47,263 bases of DNA, from the NCBI GenBank assembly GCA_027859205.1, contig JAQIBH010000200.1, forward strand, positions 1-47,263. The letters are read 5' to 3'. The notes below the pieces were generated by a model, which worked only from the letters and a program-made list of their open reading frames with translations, was not told the DNA's origin and searched no databases. The position numbers were made by a program, and so were the translations under genes. Positions 7,713 to 19,500 of this stretch are shown here, piece by piece (the first letter of the stretch is position 1; every line of letters starts with the position of its first letter). The stretch is from Bacteroidales bacterium. Lineage in GTDB: Bacteria; Bacteroidota; Bacteroidia; Bacteroidales; UBA12077.

Positions 7713-10700
7713 ATGAATAGATATAAATATCTTTTCTCGGTTGCACTTTTGTTTTTCTTAACAACCATAACGTCTTATGCACAGGACAACATTCCAATGT
7801 TCTCTGTTAAAAATTTAAGAATTACTATAAAGGAGAGTGATACTGTTGTGGTAAAAGGAAATGTAGAAATCCTTTCAAATAGCAATCAAAATCAAAATAT
7901 ACATAACGAGGGAATTTTAATTATAACTGATTCGCTTAAGAGTAGTGTTGATTCTTTATTCTTAACGAGTTCTGTTCCTGGAAAAGATAATGATAGTGCA
8001 AGAATTGAAGGTGGCGGACCTTTGGGCAAAGTTGTTTTTCAAGATGATACAATTAATTCTATTTATGGTAATCCCTCAATTTATTTAAATGACTTAACAG
8101 TTAAAAATGGACTTTTAACTTTAGATACGAATATAATAGTTTTTGGAGATGTTGAATTGACCCAGGGGAATTTAAATTTAAATAGATATCATATCCATTT
8201 ATATGATCTTGATCCTACAATAAACCAGGATTTTGGAAGAATAAAGCAGGGCACCGAAACAAACAGTTATAAAATTTATGACGACAGCTCTGGATATATT
8301 AGGGCTGCTAAATTGTACAATGGCAAATCTGATCCTGCTAATTTGGGATTTAAAATATCTCCTTCAAGTAATATGGGGAATTTTTTTTTAACCCGGTTTC
8401 ATAACTCGGATACAACTGTTACAGACGGAGGAATAAAAAAACTTTTTCTTATAGAAGATAATGATGGCACATTTGGAGATGATAAAAATATTCAGTTAAA
8501 TTACTTTACAGGAGATCTATACGGAGATTTAGTAGGTAACGATTCATCATTAAGGATTTTTCATAAGGACATTAACGGCGACAGATATAAATATTTAAAG
8601 GGAGATGTTACAATTTATGATGATTCTATTAATGTGTATGCTTCTTTCCATCCTGGATATTATACTATAGCTGATTCAATATGTGACAATCCTCCAAGAG
8701 TTAATCTAGGGCCAGACCGGGTAATATGCGAGGGTAACGCAATTAAACTACTGGCAGATACTGTGTATCTGGAAGAGGATAGACCTTATATGACTTATGC
8801 ATGGAATTCTCCGGATTTAAATCTTATTGATGAACAAGAAGCAATTTTAAATATCCCAGATGATACAATAAATAACTATTTAAATAACACCCTTACTATT
8901 CATTTAATCGTTGAAGATGCAAAGGGTTGTATAAATTACGATACCATCCGTTTTTTTACTTTTCCTAATCCGCATTTAAATATTATAATAAATAAACCTT
9001 CTCCAAATATTTGTATGGGTGATACAGTAATATTTACTGACACAAGAAATAATTTTGGTGATTATATTTGGAATTTTAGACCTGAAAATACACAGGATTT
9101 AATTGATAATCCGTTTTACGTATTTAATTATCGATCTGGTTACAATTACATTAATATTATATATACGGATACAAATGCTTGCAAAATTGATACTACGTTT
9201 TCTGTTACAGTTCATGCTTTACCTGAACCTGATTTTATTGTTAAGGCAGAAAGTTGTTTAGGACAAGAATTATTTTTGGATAATAAAAGTTATATAAATG
9301 ATGGATCCATTACAAAATATGTATGGAATATGGGTAATGGAAATGAAATTGAAGTTACTCAAAATCATGTTATTTCCGATTCATCTCTTCAATTTATAAC
9401 TGATACAATAACAATTAATAATACTAGTCCTGATTTAGTATATAATTATAACAAAACGGGTATAAATGATATTAATTTAATTACTACTTCAAATAGTGGT
9501 TGTATTAACGACACAACTTTAACTACCCAAGTTTATGATTCAGTTTTTGTAGCCTTTGAAGCTAACTTATTTACTAATGTTTGTTTTGGTTTAGAATCAA
9601 GATTTTTCCCTTCTGTAGGTACTTCAGATACCAATTTAGTTGCTGAATACCAATGGTATTTTAGTGATACTGTTATCATTGCTTATAACTTAGATGACAC
9701 AATAAATTATACATTTGAAACCGCAGGAATACAGAATGTAACTTTAACTGCAGTTTCTAAGCACGGATGTTCAAATTCAGTTACAAAAACAGTTAGTATT
9801 TATTCATCTCCGTTAGCTACATTTACAGTCAATCCTGAGTGTTTAAATAATGCTAGTTTATTTAATAGTACAGGTTCAGATACAACATCATTAAATTATA
9901 CATGGTATTTTGAAGACACGACAATTTATAAGCCGGCAGGCACAGCTTTATATTACACATTTAATAATGCTGGAAAACATCAGGTTGAACTCGAAGTTTC
10001 GTTTGTCAATGGATGTATAACAAATTTTATCGATTCGGCAATTATTGTAGAAAACCCTGATGCTAATTTTGCTGTTCATGGAGCTTGTATTAATAATCAA
10101 GTTGATACAATAATATTAAATACTTCAAATAATATTATAGAAACTACCTATAACTGGGATTTTGGTGATGGTAGTACTTCCCCAAATATTGAGCAACCTC
10201 TTAAAGTATATAAAGATGCAGGGAATTACAAAGTTAGGTTAGAAGCAAATACAAATTATACGGTAAATAGTTCTAATTTTAGTTGTAATTCACTCTATAC
10301 TGATTCAATAGAAATATTTAATGTTGTTCCTGCTGATTTTAAAGTGGGTGATAATACCAATGTTTGTGAAGGGAATACATCCATATTTTTGTTAGAGAAC
10401 ATAAGTATTGATCTAACAAATATAGATTATTACGAATGGCAGTTTGAAACAGATACTCAAACTATTTCTAATCCTGTAAATTATAATTTCAGCTCTGATG
10501 GCATTTACAACGTTACACTAAAAACTGTTACAAAAAATGGGTGTACTGATAGTACTATAAAGACAGTAACAATTTATGATACACCAGTTGCATCTATCAT
10601 TTCTGATAGTGTTTGCTTTGGTGAAGAACTAGTATTCAGCATTCCTGTTAGTGTTAGAGATGTAAATAATATATATAACTGGTATTTAGGGGTTGATCAT

Positions 10701-13118
10701 ATTGGAACAGGATGGGACGTAAGTGTAAATAATCTGGCTGTAGGAAATTATGAATTGATATTAAAAGCAGAATCTCAAAATGGATGTGCTAACGAAGATA
10801 CAAGTTCTGCTGTTGTTAGTTCATTGCCATCGGATCTTTTCCAGCCAGAGATAGATGTTTGCTCAGATACTTTTCAATTAGTTGGCACAAATCCTGATTA
10901 TGATTACTTATGGAATAGTACATTGTTAAGTAATGCGTATGTAGTAAGAAATGATGAAATTTGTATAGTAGAAAAAACCAATAAAATAACTGGATGCCAA
11001 TCAACTGAATCAATACAGGTTTCGTTAAATAAGCCATTAAATGTTGATTTAGGAAATGATACTAGTGCATGTGGTAGCATTCAATTAGATGCCGGTTATT
11101 TTGGGTTAAGTGCTACCTACAAATGGTCAAATGGAGAAACGGATCGTTATTTAGATGTAATTTCAACTGGCGAATATAAAGTAACAGTTAACCAGGGAGG
11201 TTGCTCTGTTTCTGATTCAGTGCAAATAATCGTAAACAGCATACCAATCCTTGATTTAGGCACCGATATTGAAGCATGTGCTTTCGAAACAGTTAATTTG
11301 AATGCAGAAATTGCCGGAGGAGATACTTACATATGGTCTAATAGCTCTTCTTTAAGTAGTATTAATATTACTTCAGGCGTTGCAACATCAAGAACATACA
11401 GAGTTACTGTAACTGATAATAACAGTTGTGTTGTAACAGATAAAGTTAAAGTTACTTATAATCCTGTTCCTCAGGTTGATTTAGGAACTGATATTGAAAC
11501 ATGTCAAAACATTGATCTCGCTCTTAATGCTACTGTTGTAAATGGAGCTAATTATTTATGGAGCAATGGAGAAACAGATCCGATTATTTTTGTATCTGAG
11601 TATAGTGAAAATGTTATAACTAAAAGTTATTCTGTTAATGTAGAGAATTTATATGGATGCACAAATACAGATACCATTATTGTACAATTTAATCCTGTAC
11701 TAGAAGTAGTTTTACAAGATCAGGTTGCTTGTGGCAACGAAGTAATTATTCTAGATGCTTATGTACAAGGTGCAATCTCTTATAATTGGAATAATGGAAG
11801 TATAGATTCTGTTTTAACTATTGATCCTCAAATTGATGGGGAAGGTGTCTATTATGTAAATGTTGAAAATCAGTACAATTGTATTTCTACTTCTAATCAG
11901 TCAAACGTGACATTCAGAGCAGCTCCTACTCCGGTATTGCCTGATGAAATAACTGGATGTAATGAAGTTAGTATTGATGCTGGTAATTTTGGTGCGGAAT
12001 TTTTATGGAACGATAATATTTCAACTCAAACAAGAAGTGTATATCAGTCGGGATTATATACAGTAGAAATAACTAATGGTAATAACTGTACTATTGTTGA
12101 CTCAATTGAGGTAACCGTAAATTATATAACCAAGCCTTATTTAGGACCTAATTTATCATTATGTACAAATAATCAGGTTATTTTAAGAACTGGTTTACAT
12201 GATCCAGAATATTCGTTCGAATGGAACGGTTATTCAAGAGGAGATACCATGTTGGTTGGTAATTCAGGAACATATATCGTTCGTGCAATGCATAGCAATG
12301 GCTGCGAAGATTCTGATACAATTGAAATTATTGGTAGATCATTACCGAATGTGGATTTAGGTCCCGATATGTATAAATGTACAGATGATAACTTTATATT
12401 AGATGCAGGTACGGATGGTTATGCATATAACTGGGGAAATACAGAAGCCTTGGAAGCTTACCATAGATTACTCGAAGTTTCTGATACAGGCAAATACTGG
12501 GTACAAGTAACAAACGATTATGGATGTATTGCAAGTGATACTATTGAAATAAAACCAACCAGCTTATCTATTGATCCATTGTTTGTAACTAATAGTAAAT
12601 TAATTGCTGGTGATTCAGTATTGTTTGTTGATATGTCATACCCTGAGCCTTTAAATTGGTTATGGGAGTTTGGCGATCTTCAGCAATCTATACTGCAAAA
12701 TCCGGTGCACGTGTATTATGGAGGTGGAAGTTACCAAGTAATAATGCATGTAAGTAATTCGGTTTGTAATGCTTCCATTATAAAAATTATTGAGGTTGAG
12801 CACAGGAATAAATCAGGGAATGAAGATGAAGATGGTGGTACTGACTTATTTGGCGATGATTTTATTGAGATACAGAATGTTAAAATTTATCCAAATCCGA
12901 ATAATGGAAATTTTACACTTGAAGCAGAGTTAAGTACACGGTCTAATGCCAATGTTTATATTTTCGATTTAATGGGACGATTAATTTCTATAAGAAAATA
13001 TTCAGATGTAGAAATAGTAAGCCAGGACGTTGATATACAAAGTAAAAGTTCAGGTATTTATATTATTAAAATAATTGCTGGAACCGACCATAAAACATAT
13101 AAGATTATTAAACAGTAG
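7713..13118 (+). CDS. Giant secreted PKD/Ig-like repeat protein with T9SS type A sorting domain
   Basis: The 1801-residue protein has a signal peptide (1-23 or 24, ending SYAQ). Residues 25-325 are beta-rich, with short repeated strands that could form a helix-like fold. PKD-like or Ig-like units follow, with markers near 451 (YIWNF), 536 (YVWNMGNG), 646, 729, 813 (YNWDFGDGS), 907 and 989. From about 1110 there are seven shorter units of the form VDLGTDIETC...YLWSNGET, near 1111, 1180, 1256, 1332, 1410, 1476 and 1547. One more PKD unit (WLWEFGD) lies near 1648. Residues 1718-1801 form a type A T9SS C-terminal domain (VKIYPNPNNGNFTLE ... SSGIYIIKI ... YKIIKQ). The protein should cross the outer membrane by T9SS and be attached to or released from the surface. 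An adhesin or matrix role is inferred. It is the first gene of the plus-strand run. Confidence 0.92.
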   Translation: MNRYKYLFSVALLFFLTTITSYAQDNIPMFSVKNLRITIKESDTVVVKGNVEILSNSNQNQNIHNEGILIITDSLKSSVDSLFLTSSVPGKDNDSARIEGGGPLGKVVFQDDTINSIYGNPSIYLNDLTVKNGLLTLDTNIIVFGDVELTQGNLNLNRYHIHLYDLDPTINQDFGRIKQGTETNSYKIYDDSSGYIRAAKLYNGKSDPANLGFKISPSSNMGNFFLTRFHNSDTTVTDGGIKKLFLIEDNDGTFGDDKNIQLNYFTGDLYGDLVGNDSSLRIFHKDINGDRYKYLKGDVTIYDDSINVYASFHPGYYTIADSICDNPPRVNLGPDRVICEGNAIKLLADTVYLEEDRPYMTYAWNSPDLNLIDEQEAILNIPDDTINNYLNNTLTIHLIVEDAKGCINYDTIRFFTFPNPHLNIIINKPSPNICMGDTVIFTDTRNNFGDYIWNFRPENTQDLIDNPFYVFNYRSGYNYINIIYTDTNACKIDTTFSVTVHALPEPDFIVKAESCLGQELFLDNKSYINDGSITKYVWNMGNGNEIEVTQNHVISDSSLQFITDTITINNTSPDLVYNYNKTGINDINLITTSNSGCINDTTLTTQVYDSVFVAFEANLFTNVCFGLESRFFPSVGTSDTNLVAEYQWYFSDTVIIAYNLDDTINYTFETAGIQNVTLTAVSKHGCSNSVTKTVSIYSSPLATFTVNPECLNNASLFNSTGSDTTSLNYTWYFEDTTIYKPAGTALYYTFNNAGKHQVELEVSFVNGCITNFIDSAIIVENPDANFAVHGACINNQVDTIILNTSNNIIETTYNWDFGDGSTSPNIEQPLKVYKDAGNYKVRLEANTNYTVNSSNFSCNSLYTDSIEIFNVVPADFKVGDNTNVCEGNTSIFLLENISIDLTNIDYYEWQFETDTQTISNPVNYNFSSDGIYNVTLKTVTKNGCTDSTIKTVTIYDTPVASIISDSVCFGEELVFSIPVSVRDVNNIYNWYLGVDHIGTGWDVSVNNLAVGNYELILKAESQNGCANEDTSSAVVSSLPSDLFQPEIDVCSDTFQLVGTNPDYDYLWNSTLLSNAYVVRNDEICIVEKTNKITGCQSTESIQVSLNKPLNVDLGNDTSACGSIQLDAGYFGLSATYKWSNGETDRYLDVISTGEYKVTVNQGGCSVSDSVQIIVNSIPILDLGTDIEACAFETVNLNAEIAGGDTYIWSNSSSLSSINITSGVATSRTYRVTVTDNNSCVVTDKVKVTYNPVPQVDLGTDIETCQNIDLALNATVVNGANYLWSNGETDPIIFVSEYSENVITKSYSVNVENLYGCTNTDTIIVQFNPVLEVVLQDQVACGNEVIILDAYVQGAISYNWNNGSIDSVLTIDPQIDGEGVYYVNVENQYNCISTSNQSNVTFRAAPTPVLPDEITGCNEVSIDAGNFGAEFLWNDNISTQTRSVYQSGLYTVEITNGNNCTIVDSIEVTVNYITKPYLGPNLSLCTNNQVILRTGLHDPEYSFEWNGYSRGDTMLVGNSGTYIVRAMHSNGCEDSDTIEIIGRSLPNVDLGPDMYKCTDDNFILDAGTDGYAYNWGNTEALEAYHRLLEVSDTGKYWVQVTNDYGCIASDTIEIKPTSLSIDPLFVTNSKLIAGDSVLFVDMSYPEPLNWLWEFGDLQQSILQNPVHVYYGGGSYQVIMHVSNSVCNASIIKIIEVEHRNKSGNEDEDGGTDLFGDDFIEIQNVKIYPNPNNGNFTLEAELSTRSNANVYIFDLMGRLISIRKYSDVEIVSQDVDIQSKSSGIYIIKIIAGTDHKTYKIIKQ

Positions 13119-13186
13119 TCTTTATTATTAGAGAGTAATTACAAAAGAAACGAAATAATAATTAACATAATTTTAAATTTTTAACA

Positions 13187-14314
13187 ATGAGAAATTTTAC
13201 CAGGTTAATTTTAGTAGTAACATTTTTTAGCTTAAGTACCATTACTTGGGCTCAGGTTGGAATAGGTATTGCAGATCCTAATCCTGCTGCAGTTTTAGAT
13301 TTAACTGCAGATTCTACAGGGGTACTTTTTCCAAGGATAAATAATAGTGCGGTACTTGATACTGCAACAGGTCTATTCTTTTATGCAACAGATGATAATC
13401 GATTTTATTTCTTTAATGGAACCAATTGGCAATGTGTTAATCCATTTATTTCATCTGCACCCGGTAATGCCAGATTAAATGGAGATTTAACTATGCAAGG
13501 AAATGTAGTTGTTGAACCGGAAAGTAAATTTATTGGTTATGGAACTGTTCCTGTTGGAGGTATTATGATGTGGTCAGGAGATCCAACAATCTTACCTGCT
13601 GAATGGGCGTTGTGTGATGGAAATGGAACGTACAAAGATATTAGTAATATTATAAGGGATATCCCTGATTTAAGAGGAAAATTTGTTGTTGGGTTTGATC
13701 CTGATCTTCCTAATTATAATAGTACCTGGAATGAGGGAGGGCAAAAAAGTTTTGTATTAACGAAAGATAATATTCCAGAGCATAATCATACGATTAATCA
13801 TAATCATTCCTTAAATGATCCTGGTCATATACATCAAATTCATACTAGTAGGGATGGTGGAAATGGTGAAATTTCAAAGCAAGATTCCCATAATAGTGTT
13901 GATAAACCCACAAAATCTGCTACTACAGGCATTACTATAAATGCGTATAATGGAAATTCTGGAATTTGGGGTACAAATATTTATACACCACCGGTAACTG
14001 AAACTAATTTGGAAGGTAATCCGTGCAAATACAATATAACAAAAGTTGGTTGTACCGATCTACGCCCTTATACAAATTACCTAATGGAATCAAATTGTAA
14101 TGGTTTTCATCCATTTATTAAGCCACCAAATCCCCCGGGGATAGACAACCCAGATTATTTTGCAAGTACAACAAATGAACCACTATGTAAAAATGCAGAC
14201 TATAATCCAGATTATGGGGACATTACTGAAATAGAACCTGGCTATTGGGGGGTTGTTTCGGTTGATAACCGCCCGCCATATTTTGTTGTGGCATACATAA
14301 TAAGAGTAAAATAA
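13187..14314 (+). CDS. Secreted phage-tail-collar-like domain protein
   Basis: The 375-residue protein has a signal peptide (1-23, ending ITWAQ) followed by VGIGIADPNPAAVLDL, a start common in Bacteroidota exported proteins. Residues about 120-178 match the tail collar domain: PVGGIMMWSGD, LPAEWALCDGNG and IPDLRGKFVVGFD. A His-rich stretch near 195-222 (EHNHTINHNHSLNDPGHIHQ) resembles the metal-binding histidines of short tail fibres such as T4 gp12. The C-terminus NRPPYFVVAYIIRVK is also typical of collar-domain proteins. No other phage gene is present, so this looks like a host protein that borrowed a fibre-tip fold, perhaps for surface binding (inference). It lies 68 bases after the giant PKD gene and 34 bases before the next gene. 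Confidence 0.85.
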   Translation: MRNFTRLILVVTFFSLSTITWAQVGIGIADPNPAAVLDLTADSTGVLFPRINNSAVLDTATGLFFYATDDNRFYFFNGTNWQCVNPFISSAPGNARLNGDLTMQGNVVVEPESKFIGYGTVPVGGIMMWSGDPTILPAEWALCDGNGTYKDISNIIRDIPDLRGKFVVGFDPDLPNYNSTWNEGGQKSFVLTKDNIPEHNHTINHNHSLNDPGHIHQIHTSRDGGNGEISKQDSHNSVDKPTKSATTGITINAYNGNSGIWGTNIYTPPVTETNLEGNPCKYNITKVGCTDLRPYTNYLMESNCNGFHPFIKPPNPPGIDNPDYFASTTNEPLCKNADYNPDYGDITEIEPGYWGVVSVDNRPPYFVVAYIIRVK

Positions 14315-14348
14315 GTTATTTTTTAAATATAAAATTATAGTTAACGAA

Positions 14349-16454
14349 ATGAAGACATTTGGAAAATTATTGGGAATAGGTATAATGTTTATCTTTTCTT
14401 CTTTTGTAGCAGTTGCACAATTAACAGATATTGTAGAAAGCAAGGAAACTAAGGGTTTAGGGCGAATCAGTCTTAATTTCCCTGAAGATGGTCACGAATT
14501 TACATTGAGAGAAGATAAAATTTTTGATTGGTACTGTGCTGATAATTTAGAAATTGGTCAGGAATATTGTTATTATATGAAAATAGTAAAAATGGAAGAA
14601 ACTGATAATCCTGATGCTGTTATAAATAATAGTGCCTATTTTGAATTTATTTCTGATACAATAGATTATTACTGGTCAATATGGTTTGAAGATCTTGATA
14701 CAGTTTATTTTGCTTCAGGCCAACATTTTGCATGGCAGGTGCAAGCGTATACTGCAGATACGGTTTTTGCTGAAAGTAAAGTATTTACGTTTAAAGGTCC
14801 TCCACCATTCGAATCGTTTATATCAGGGAGCCGTACTGTTTATACAACTAATTTTACGCATATAGATGAAAATTGGGATAGTTTATGTGGATATGGTCAT
14901 ATTAATTTATACAACCAAAATCCTGCAATTACCGTTCCGGTATATTTTGAAAATATTGATGCAGAACTGTTAGGATCATATTTTTATCAACGTGGAGGTA
15001 CTATTTATGGAAGCTACAAAGATACTTTTAATATATCTCCTGATGATGTTACCTCAGTGGCTTCAACACAAATGTATATAGATTCTCTAATTTTAACTGA
15101 ATACGAGGCGAAAGTAGGGTGCCAGTTTTCTCCATCTGTAATTATAGATAAGGATACTTTATCATATCAATTTGAAGAATGGATTAACTTGGATGGGAAT
15201 GATCGTCCCTATTCTAAATTTATTATTAATGATACAGTAATAACCAATGATAATTTTATTTTTAGCATTGCAGATAGTTGCTATTTATACACTTCTAATT
15301 ATAAATATTATCCTGGCTTTTATGGCAACATTAAGTATTACTATGGCACAGATTCATTAGATATTGCAATTCCAAATGAAGCAAAAGAGCTGGATTATTG
15401 TGATTTTACACTTGATGATAGCATTTATATTACAAATCAATTAGAAATAGCGTTTTCGTCAGGAACTCTCGATTGTAGTGATGATAAATCACCGGAAGCT
15501 TTTAAAGATTCACTAAATTGGCGCGGTATATATTTAAATGAATTTAAATTCAGTGCAGTAAAACAGGACAGTTCATTTAGTTTTGTTTTAAGTGATGAAG
15601 CATTAGTTTCAGTTAAACGTGCCTCTTCGAAATGGTTAGCGTATACCGAAGAAAACAAATTTATTGTAGATATAGACACAACATTTGCTAATCCAGTAAT
15701 TGGTTCTTATAATTATTTTAGTGCTAATTACGATCATATTAAGATAAATAACATAGATGATACTTTGGGTTGGGAACTTACAGGTGTAATTCACATTCCT
15801 TATTTAAAGAATCATGATTACATTATAAATATTCCGATCAAAGACAACATTATTTTATTAGCAGAATCAGATAGTAATGATGTATTTCAAGTATTTCCAT
15901 TAAATGAACATGAATTGTATTCATTTGGAGTCATTATTGACAATAGTTTATATATTGGAGAAATTGATCATGTTAATAAAAAGGTTGCTATTGAAATTCC
16001 TCCATCAAATAGTGTAATTTATTTTAAACCTTATTTCAGAATCGCGGGACTTGATTTTAAATTTCGTTTTGAATCTGTAGTAAGTGAAACTTCACAGTTA
16101 ACGTATTACTACTACTATACTGATGTTATTCAAGTAGTGTCATATGATGGTAAAATATTAAGATATGAAGCTACAATCGATATTGAAGAGGAAGAGACCA
16201 CATCAAATAAAAATTATCTGTCAGATTCAAAAATAAAAGTTTACCCAAATCCGGCAGCAGATTTTATACAAGTTTCAGGCTTAACGGAACGTACTATTAT
16301 TTCTTTGTTGGATATCAACGGTAGAGAATTATTGAAACTGAATGCAGATAAAGAAACCAAAATAGTTGACATCAGCACATTTGAGAGCGGAGTCTATTTT
16401 GTAAAAATTGAAAATTCAAAAGAAAATTTCAGCAAAAAAATAATAAAGCTTTAA
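14349..16454 (+). CDS. Secreted protein sharing a long module with the TANFOR-like protein; T9SS type A sorting domain
   Basis: The 701-residue product has a signal peptide (1-24, FVAVAQ) and a C-terminal type A T9SS domain from about 630 (KIKVYPNPAADFIQVSG ... SGVYFVKIEN ... KKIIKL). Its body, about residues 35-600, is collinear with residues about 298-850 of the 1715-residue protein at 29707-34854. Shared anchors are FTLREDK, IWFEDL with YFASGQHFAWQVQA, GPPPFESFISG, YFENI, and NWRGIYLNEF. I do not recognise this module as a named family. The N-terminal part looks like an Ig/FN3-type beta sandwich. It should be exported by T9SS. Within the run it sits between the collar-like gene and the type B cargo gene. 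Confidence 0.85.
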   Translation: MKTFGKLLGIGIMFIFSSFVAVAQLTDIVESKETKGLGRISLNFPEDGHEFTLREDKIFDWYCADNLEIGQEYCYYMKIVKMEETDNPDAVINNSAYFEFISDTIDYYWSIWFEDLDTVYFASGQHFAWQVQAYTADTVFAESKVFTFKGPPPFESFISGSRTVYTTNFTHIDENWDSLCGYGHINLYNQNPAITVPVYFENIDAELLGSYFYQRGGTIYGSYKDTFNISPDDVTSVASTQMYIDSLILTEYEAKVGCQFSPSVIIDKDTLSYQFEEWINLDGNDRPYSKFIINDTVITNDNFIFSIADSCYLYTSNYKYYPGFYGNIKYYYGTDSLDIAIPNEAKELDYCDFTLDDSIYITNQLEIAFSSGTLDCSDDKSPEAFKDSLNWRGIYLNEFKFSAVKQDSSFSFVLSDEALVSVKRASSKWLAYTEENKFIVDIDTTFANPVIGSYNYFSANYDHIKINNIDDTLGWELTGVIHIPYLKNHDYIINIPIKDNIILLAESDSNDVFQVFPLNEHELYSFGVIIDNSLYIGEIDHVNKKVAIEIPPSNSVIYFKPYFRIAGLDFKFRFESVVSETSQLTYYYYYTDVIQVVSYDGKILRYEATIDIEEEETTSNKNYLSDSKIKVYPNPAADFIQVSGLTERTIISLLDINGRELLKLNADKETKIVDISTFESGVYFVKIENSKENFSKKIIKL

Positions 16455-16568
16455 TAAAATCTGTGTTATGAGAGATTTAGCCGCGTTAATTTTATTTATC
16501 GTTCTGTTTTGTACTGGCATATATTATTCTGGTTAAGTAGATCAAATTTATAAGTTTAGATAGAGGAA

Positions 16569-19500
16569 ATGAAAATAGTGAAGTTTATACATAAGATATT
16601 TGTAGTCGTTTTTTTAATTGTAATAGTGAATTTTACAGTAAAAAGTTCGTCATGTTTACCAGGCTGGAAATATCAAAGGGAAATTGATGTTACAAATGGA
16701 GGAATTACAGCTTTAACTGATTTTCAAGTCTTGTTGGAGTTTAATAGCGCAAACTTTGTAAGTGCTGGGAAAATGAATATTTCTGGTTCCGATATCCGTT
16801 TTATGGATGATAATAACAATCTTTTATCGTATTGGATTGTTCCCGGAACCTTTAATACAACAAATACACAGGTTTGGATTAATGTTACTGATATTCCACT
16901 TGGACCTTCTGTAATTTACATGTATTATGGAAATAACACAGCATATAATGCATCACGTGGAGAAGAAACTTTTGAATTTTTCGACGATTTTGAAAGAGGT
17001 ACAGGAAACTGGAACTTCTGCGGTGGGAGTTATTACATTGATAATGGTGAATTAGAATTATATTCTACAGCGAGTGATGATAACCAAGCTGTAATGCAAA
17101 CGGTACAAGCTTTTTCAGCTCCTTTTGTTTCAGAAATGAATGTTACCAACTATTCTGGTGATAATTCAAAAAAAATAAGCATAACGCAATTAAAATCAAA
17201 TACTGAAGGTTACGGTTTTACATATTTCTATTCAGCTGGTGATAAAATGGAAATTTCCAAATATACATCAGGAACCGATTGCTTTGATTATTCAACTTCC
17301 TTTGGCACCGCAATTTTATCAACAAGTATTATTGGTAAATGGGAATTTGCATGGAAAACAAATAATACTCAGAATGGTAAACATGGTAATGTTGATTTAC
17401 AAGGGAATGATACATCAATAGTATATCCTACTACTTTATATTCAGGAGCTGCAGTATATGGCACTGTTGCTTCTGTGACTATCGATTGGTATAGAATTAG
17501 AAAATGGGCCAATAGCGATCCGGTTCTTACATTAAATACGAGCTTGGAAACATTATTACCCGATGCAGGCAATATAAATGAAGGCAGTAATTCGCCATTA
17601 TGCGAAGGACAAACTTTAACATTATTTGCCGATGATATTGGCAGTGCTACATATACATGGAAGGATCCAACGGCCTTGTCTTTTTCAAATGCTGTGACAC
17701 CTGTTCCAATTGATGGAGTAACAGGCGCACAAGCCGGAACTTACCAATTAATTGTTGAACCAACTAGTGGCAGTTGTACCTCAATTACTTTAGAAATAGA
17801 AGTTGAAATATCAGACAATACTGTTGTTGGAATAATTGATGGAGATACAGTAGTCTGTTCTGGTAATAACGGTGGAGTATTAGAATTAAAAAGTTATATT
17901 GGAGATATAGTACGTTGGGAATATTCGTTAACAGGAGGTGACCCCTGGGCGACAATTGAAAATACATCTTCGCAACAAAATTACCAGGATTTAACTCAAA
18001 CTACCTATTACAGGGCTGTTGTTAAAAATGGTGAATGCAACCAATTAACATCTGATGTAGCGAGCATTACCGTAAATTCTTTATCTAATGCTGGAACTGC
18101 AACAGGTGATGCAGTTATTTGTAAAAACGAATCAGCCAATATTTCATTGAATAGTTATAATGGAGATATTATTTGGGAGAAAAAACCCGTAGATGAGACT
18201 TTGTGGAGTGCTGCTGGTTTTTCATCAGATAATTTTAATACAGTTATTTTAGATACTACAACTTATTATAGAGCTATTGTTACAAATAGCATTTGTGATC
18301 CGGATACATCTAATACACTTGAAATTATTGTGAATTGTGCTTCTGTTGGTGGCACGGTTGAGTTAGACACAGTTTGCACAGGTGATACAGGAGAATTAGT
18401 ATTAATAGCTTATACGGGAACAATTCTTCGTTGGGAAGAATCTTCAACAGGTGGAAATCCATGGGCAACAGTTCAGGAATCAGGGAGTACTTTGGCTTAC
18501 GAAAATGTTGAGCAAACAAAGTATTATCGTGTAGTTATACAAAATTCAGGATGCGATATTGCATATTCTACTATTGGAGGTGTTATAGTTGATCAAAATC
18601 CAACTGCAGATGAAATTTTAGGAATTAATACGGTATGTTATCAAAATAATACCGGAGAAATTGTACTTTCTGATTATACAGGTACTATTAATAACTGGGA
18701 GTATTCTGTTGACAATGAAAGTTCGTGGTATAATATTGTTTCCACAAATGATACGATAAATTACACTAACCTTTTGGAAACTACTTTTTTCAGAGTCGGA
18801 CTTTCTAGCGAATATAACAAATGTCCGGCCATTTATTCAAATTCTGTAAAACTTACTGTAAATGAAACTACTCTGGGTGGTACTACAGGGTATGCAGCTA
18901 CAGTATGTAGTTCTGCAAATAATGGAACAATTAAATTATCAGCACAACGTGGTGATGTATTACGATGGGAAAAATCTAATACAGGAAATACTCCATGGGA
19001 TGTAATTGCAAACACTACTGATAGCTTAAAATACATTAACCTTCAGGAAAATACATTTTATCGTGCTGTAGTTCAAAATGGTGCTTGTGTTGTTGAATAT
19101 TCCGACAGTACACTAATAACAGTTAATCAAACTTCTAATGCAGGTATTATAACCGGATCAACTTCTCATTGTGCTGAAAATAATCAGGGTTTGTTAGTTT
19201 TAACAAACTACATTGGTAGTGTAACTAAGTGGGAAAAATCTACAGACAATATTACATGGAATTTTAAAAGCTATGTTACACCAAATACAATTGAATATAG
19301 CGATATTGCAGATAGTACATTTTATAGAGTTTTAGTTCAAAGTGGAGTATGCCCTGCTGATACTTCAGACATATCTGGTATAAATATTTATCCATTACCA
19401 ACAGTTGATTTTGAGACTGATACGGTAGAATTAGGAGAGGCTACTCATTTCACCAATTTATCCACAATATCATATGGAAGTTTAACTGAATATCAGTGGG

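Noticed and set aside
13187-14314. Prophage or phage tail operon
   Set aside because: Only a collar-like domain with a signal peptide; no capsid, terminase, integrase or other tail genes.
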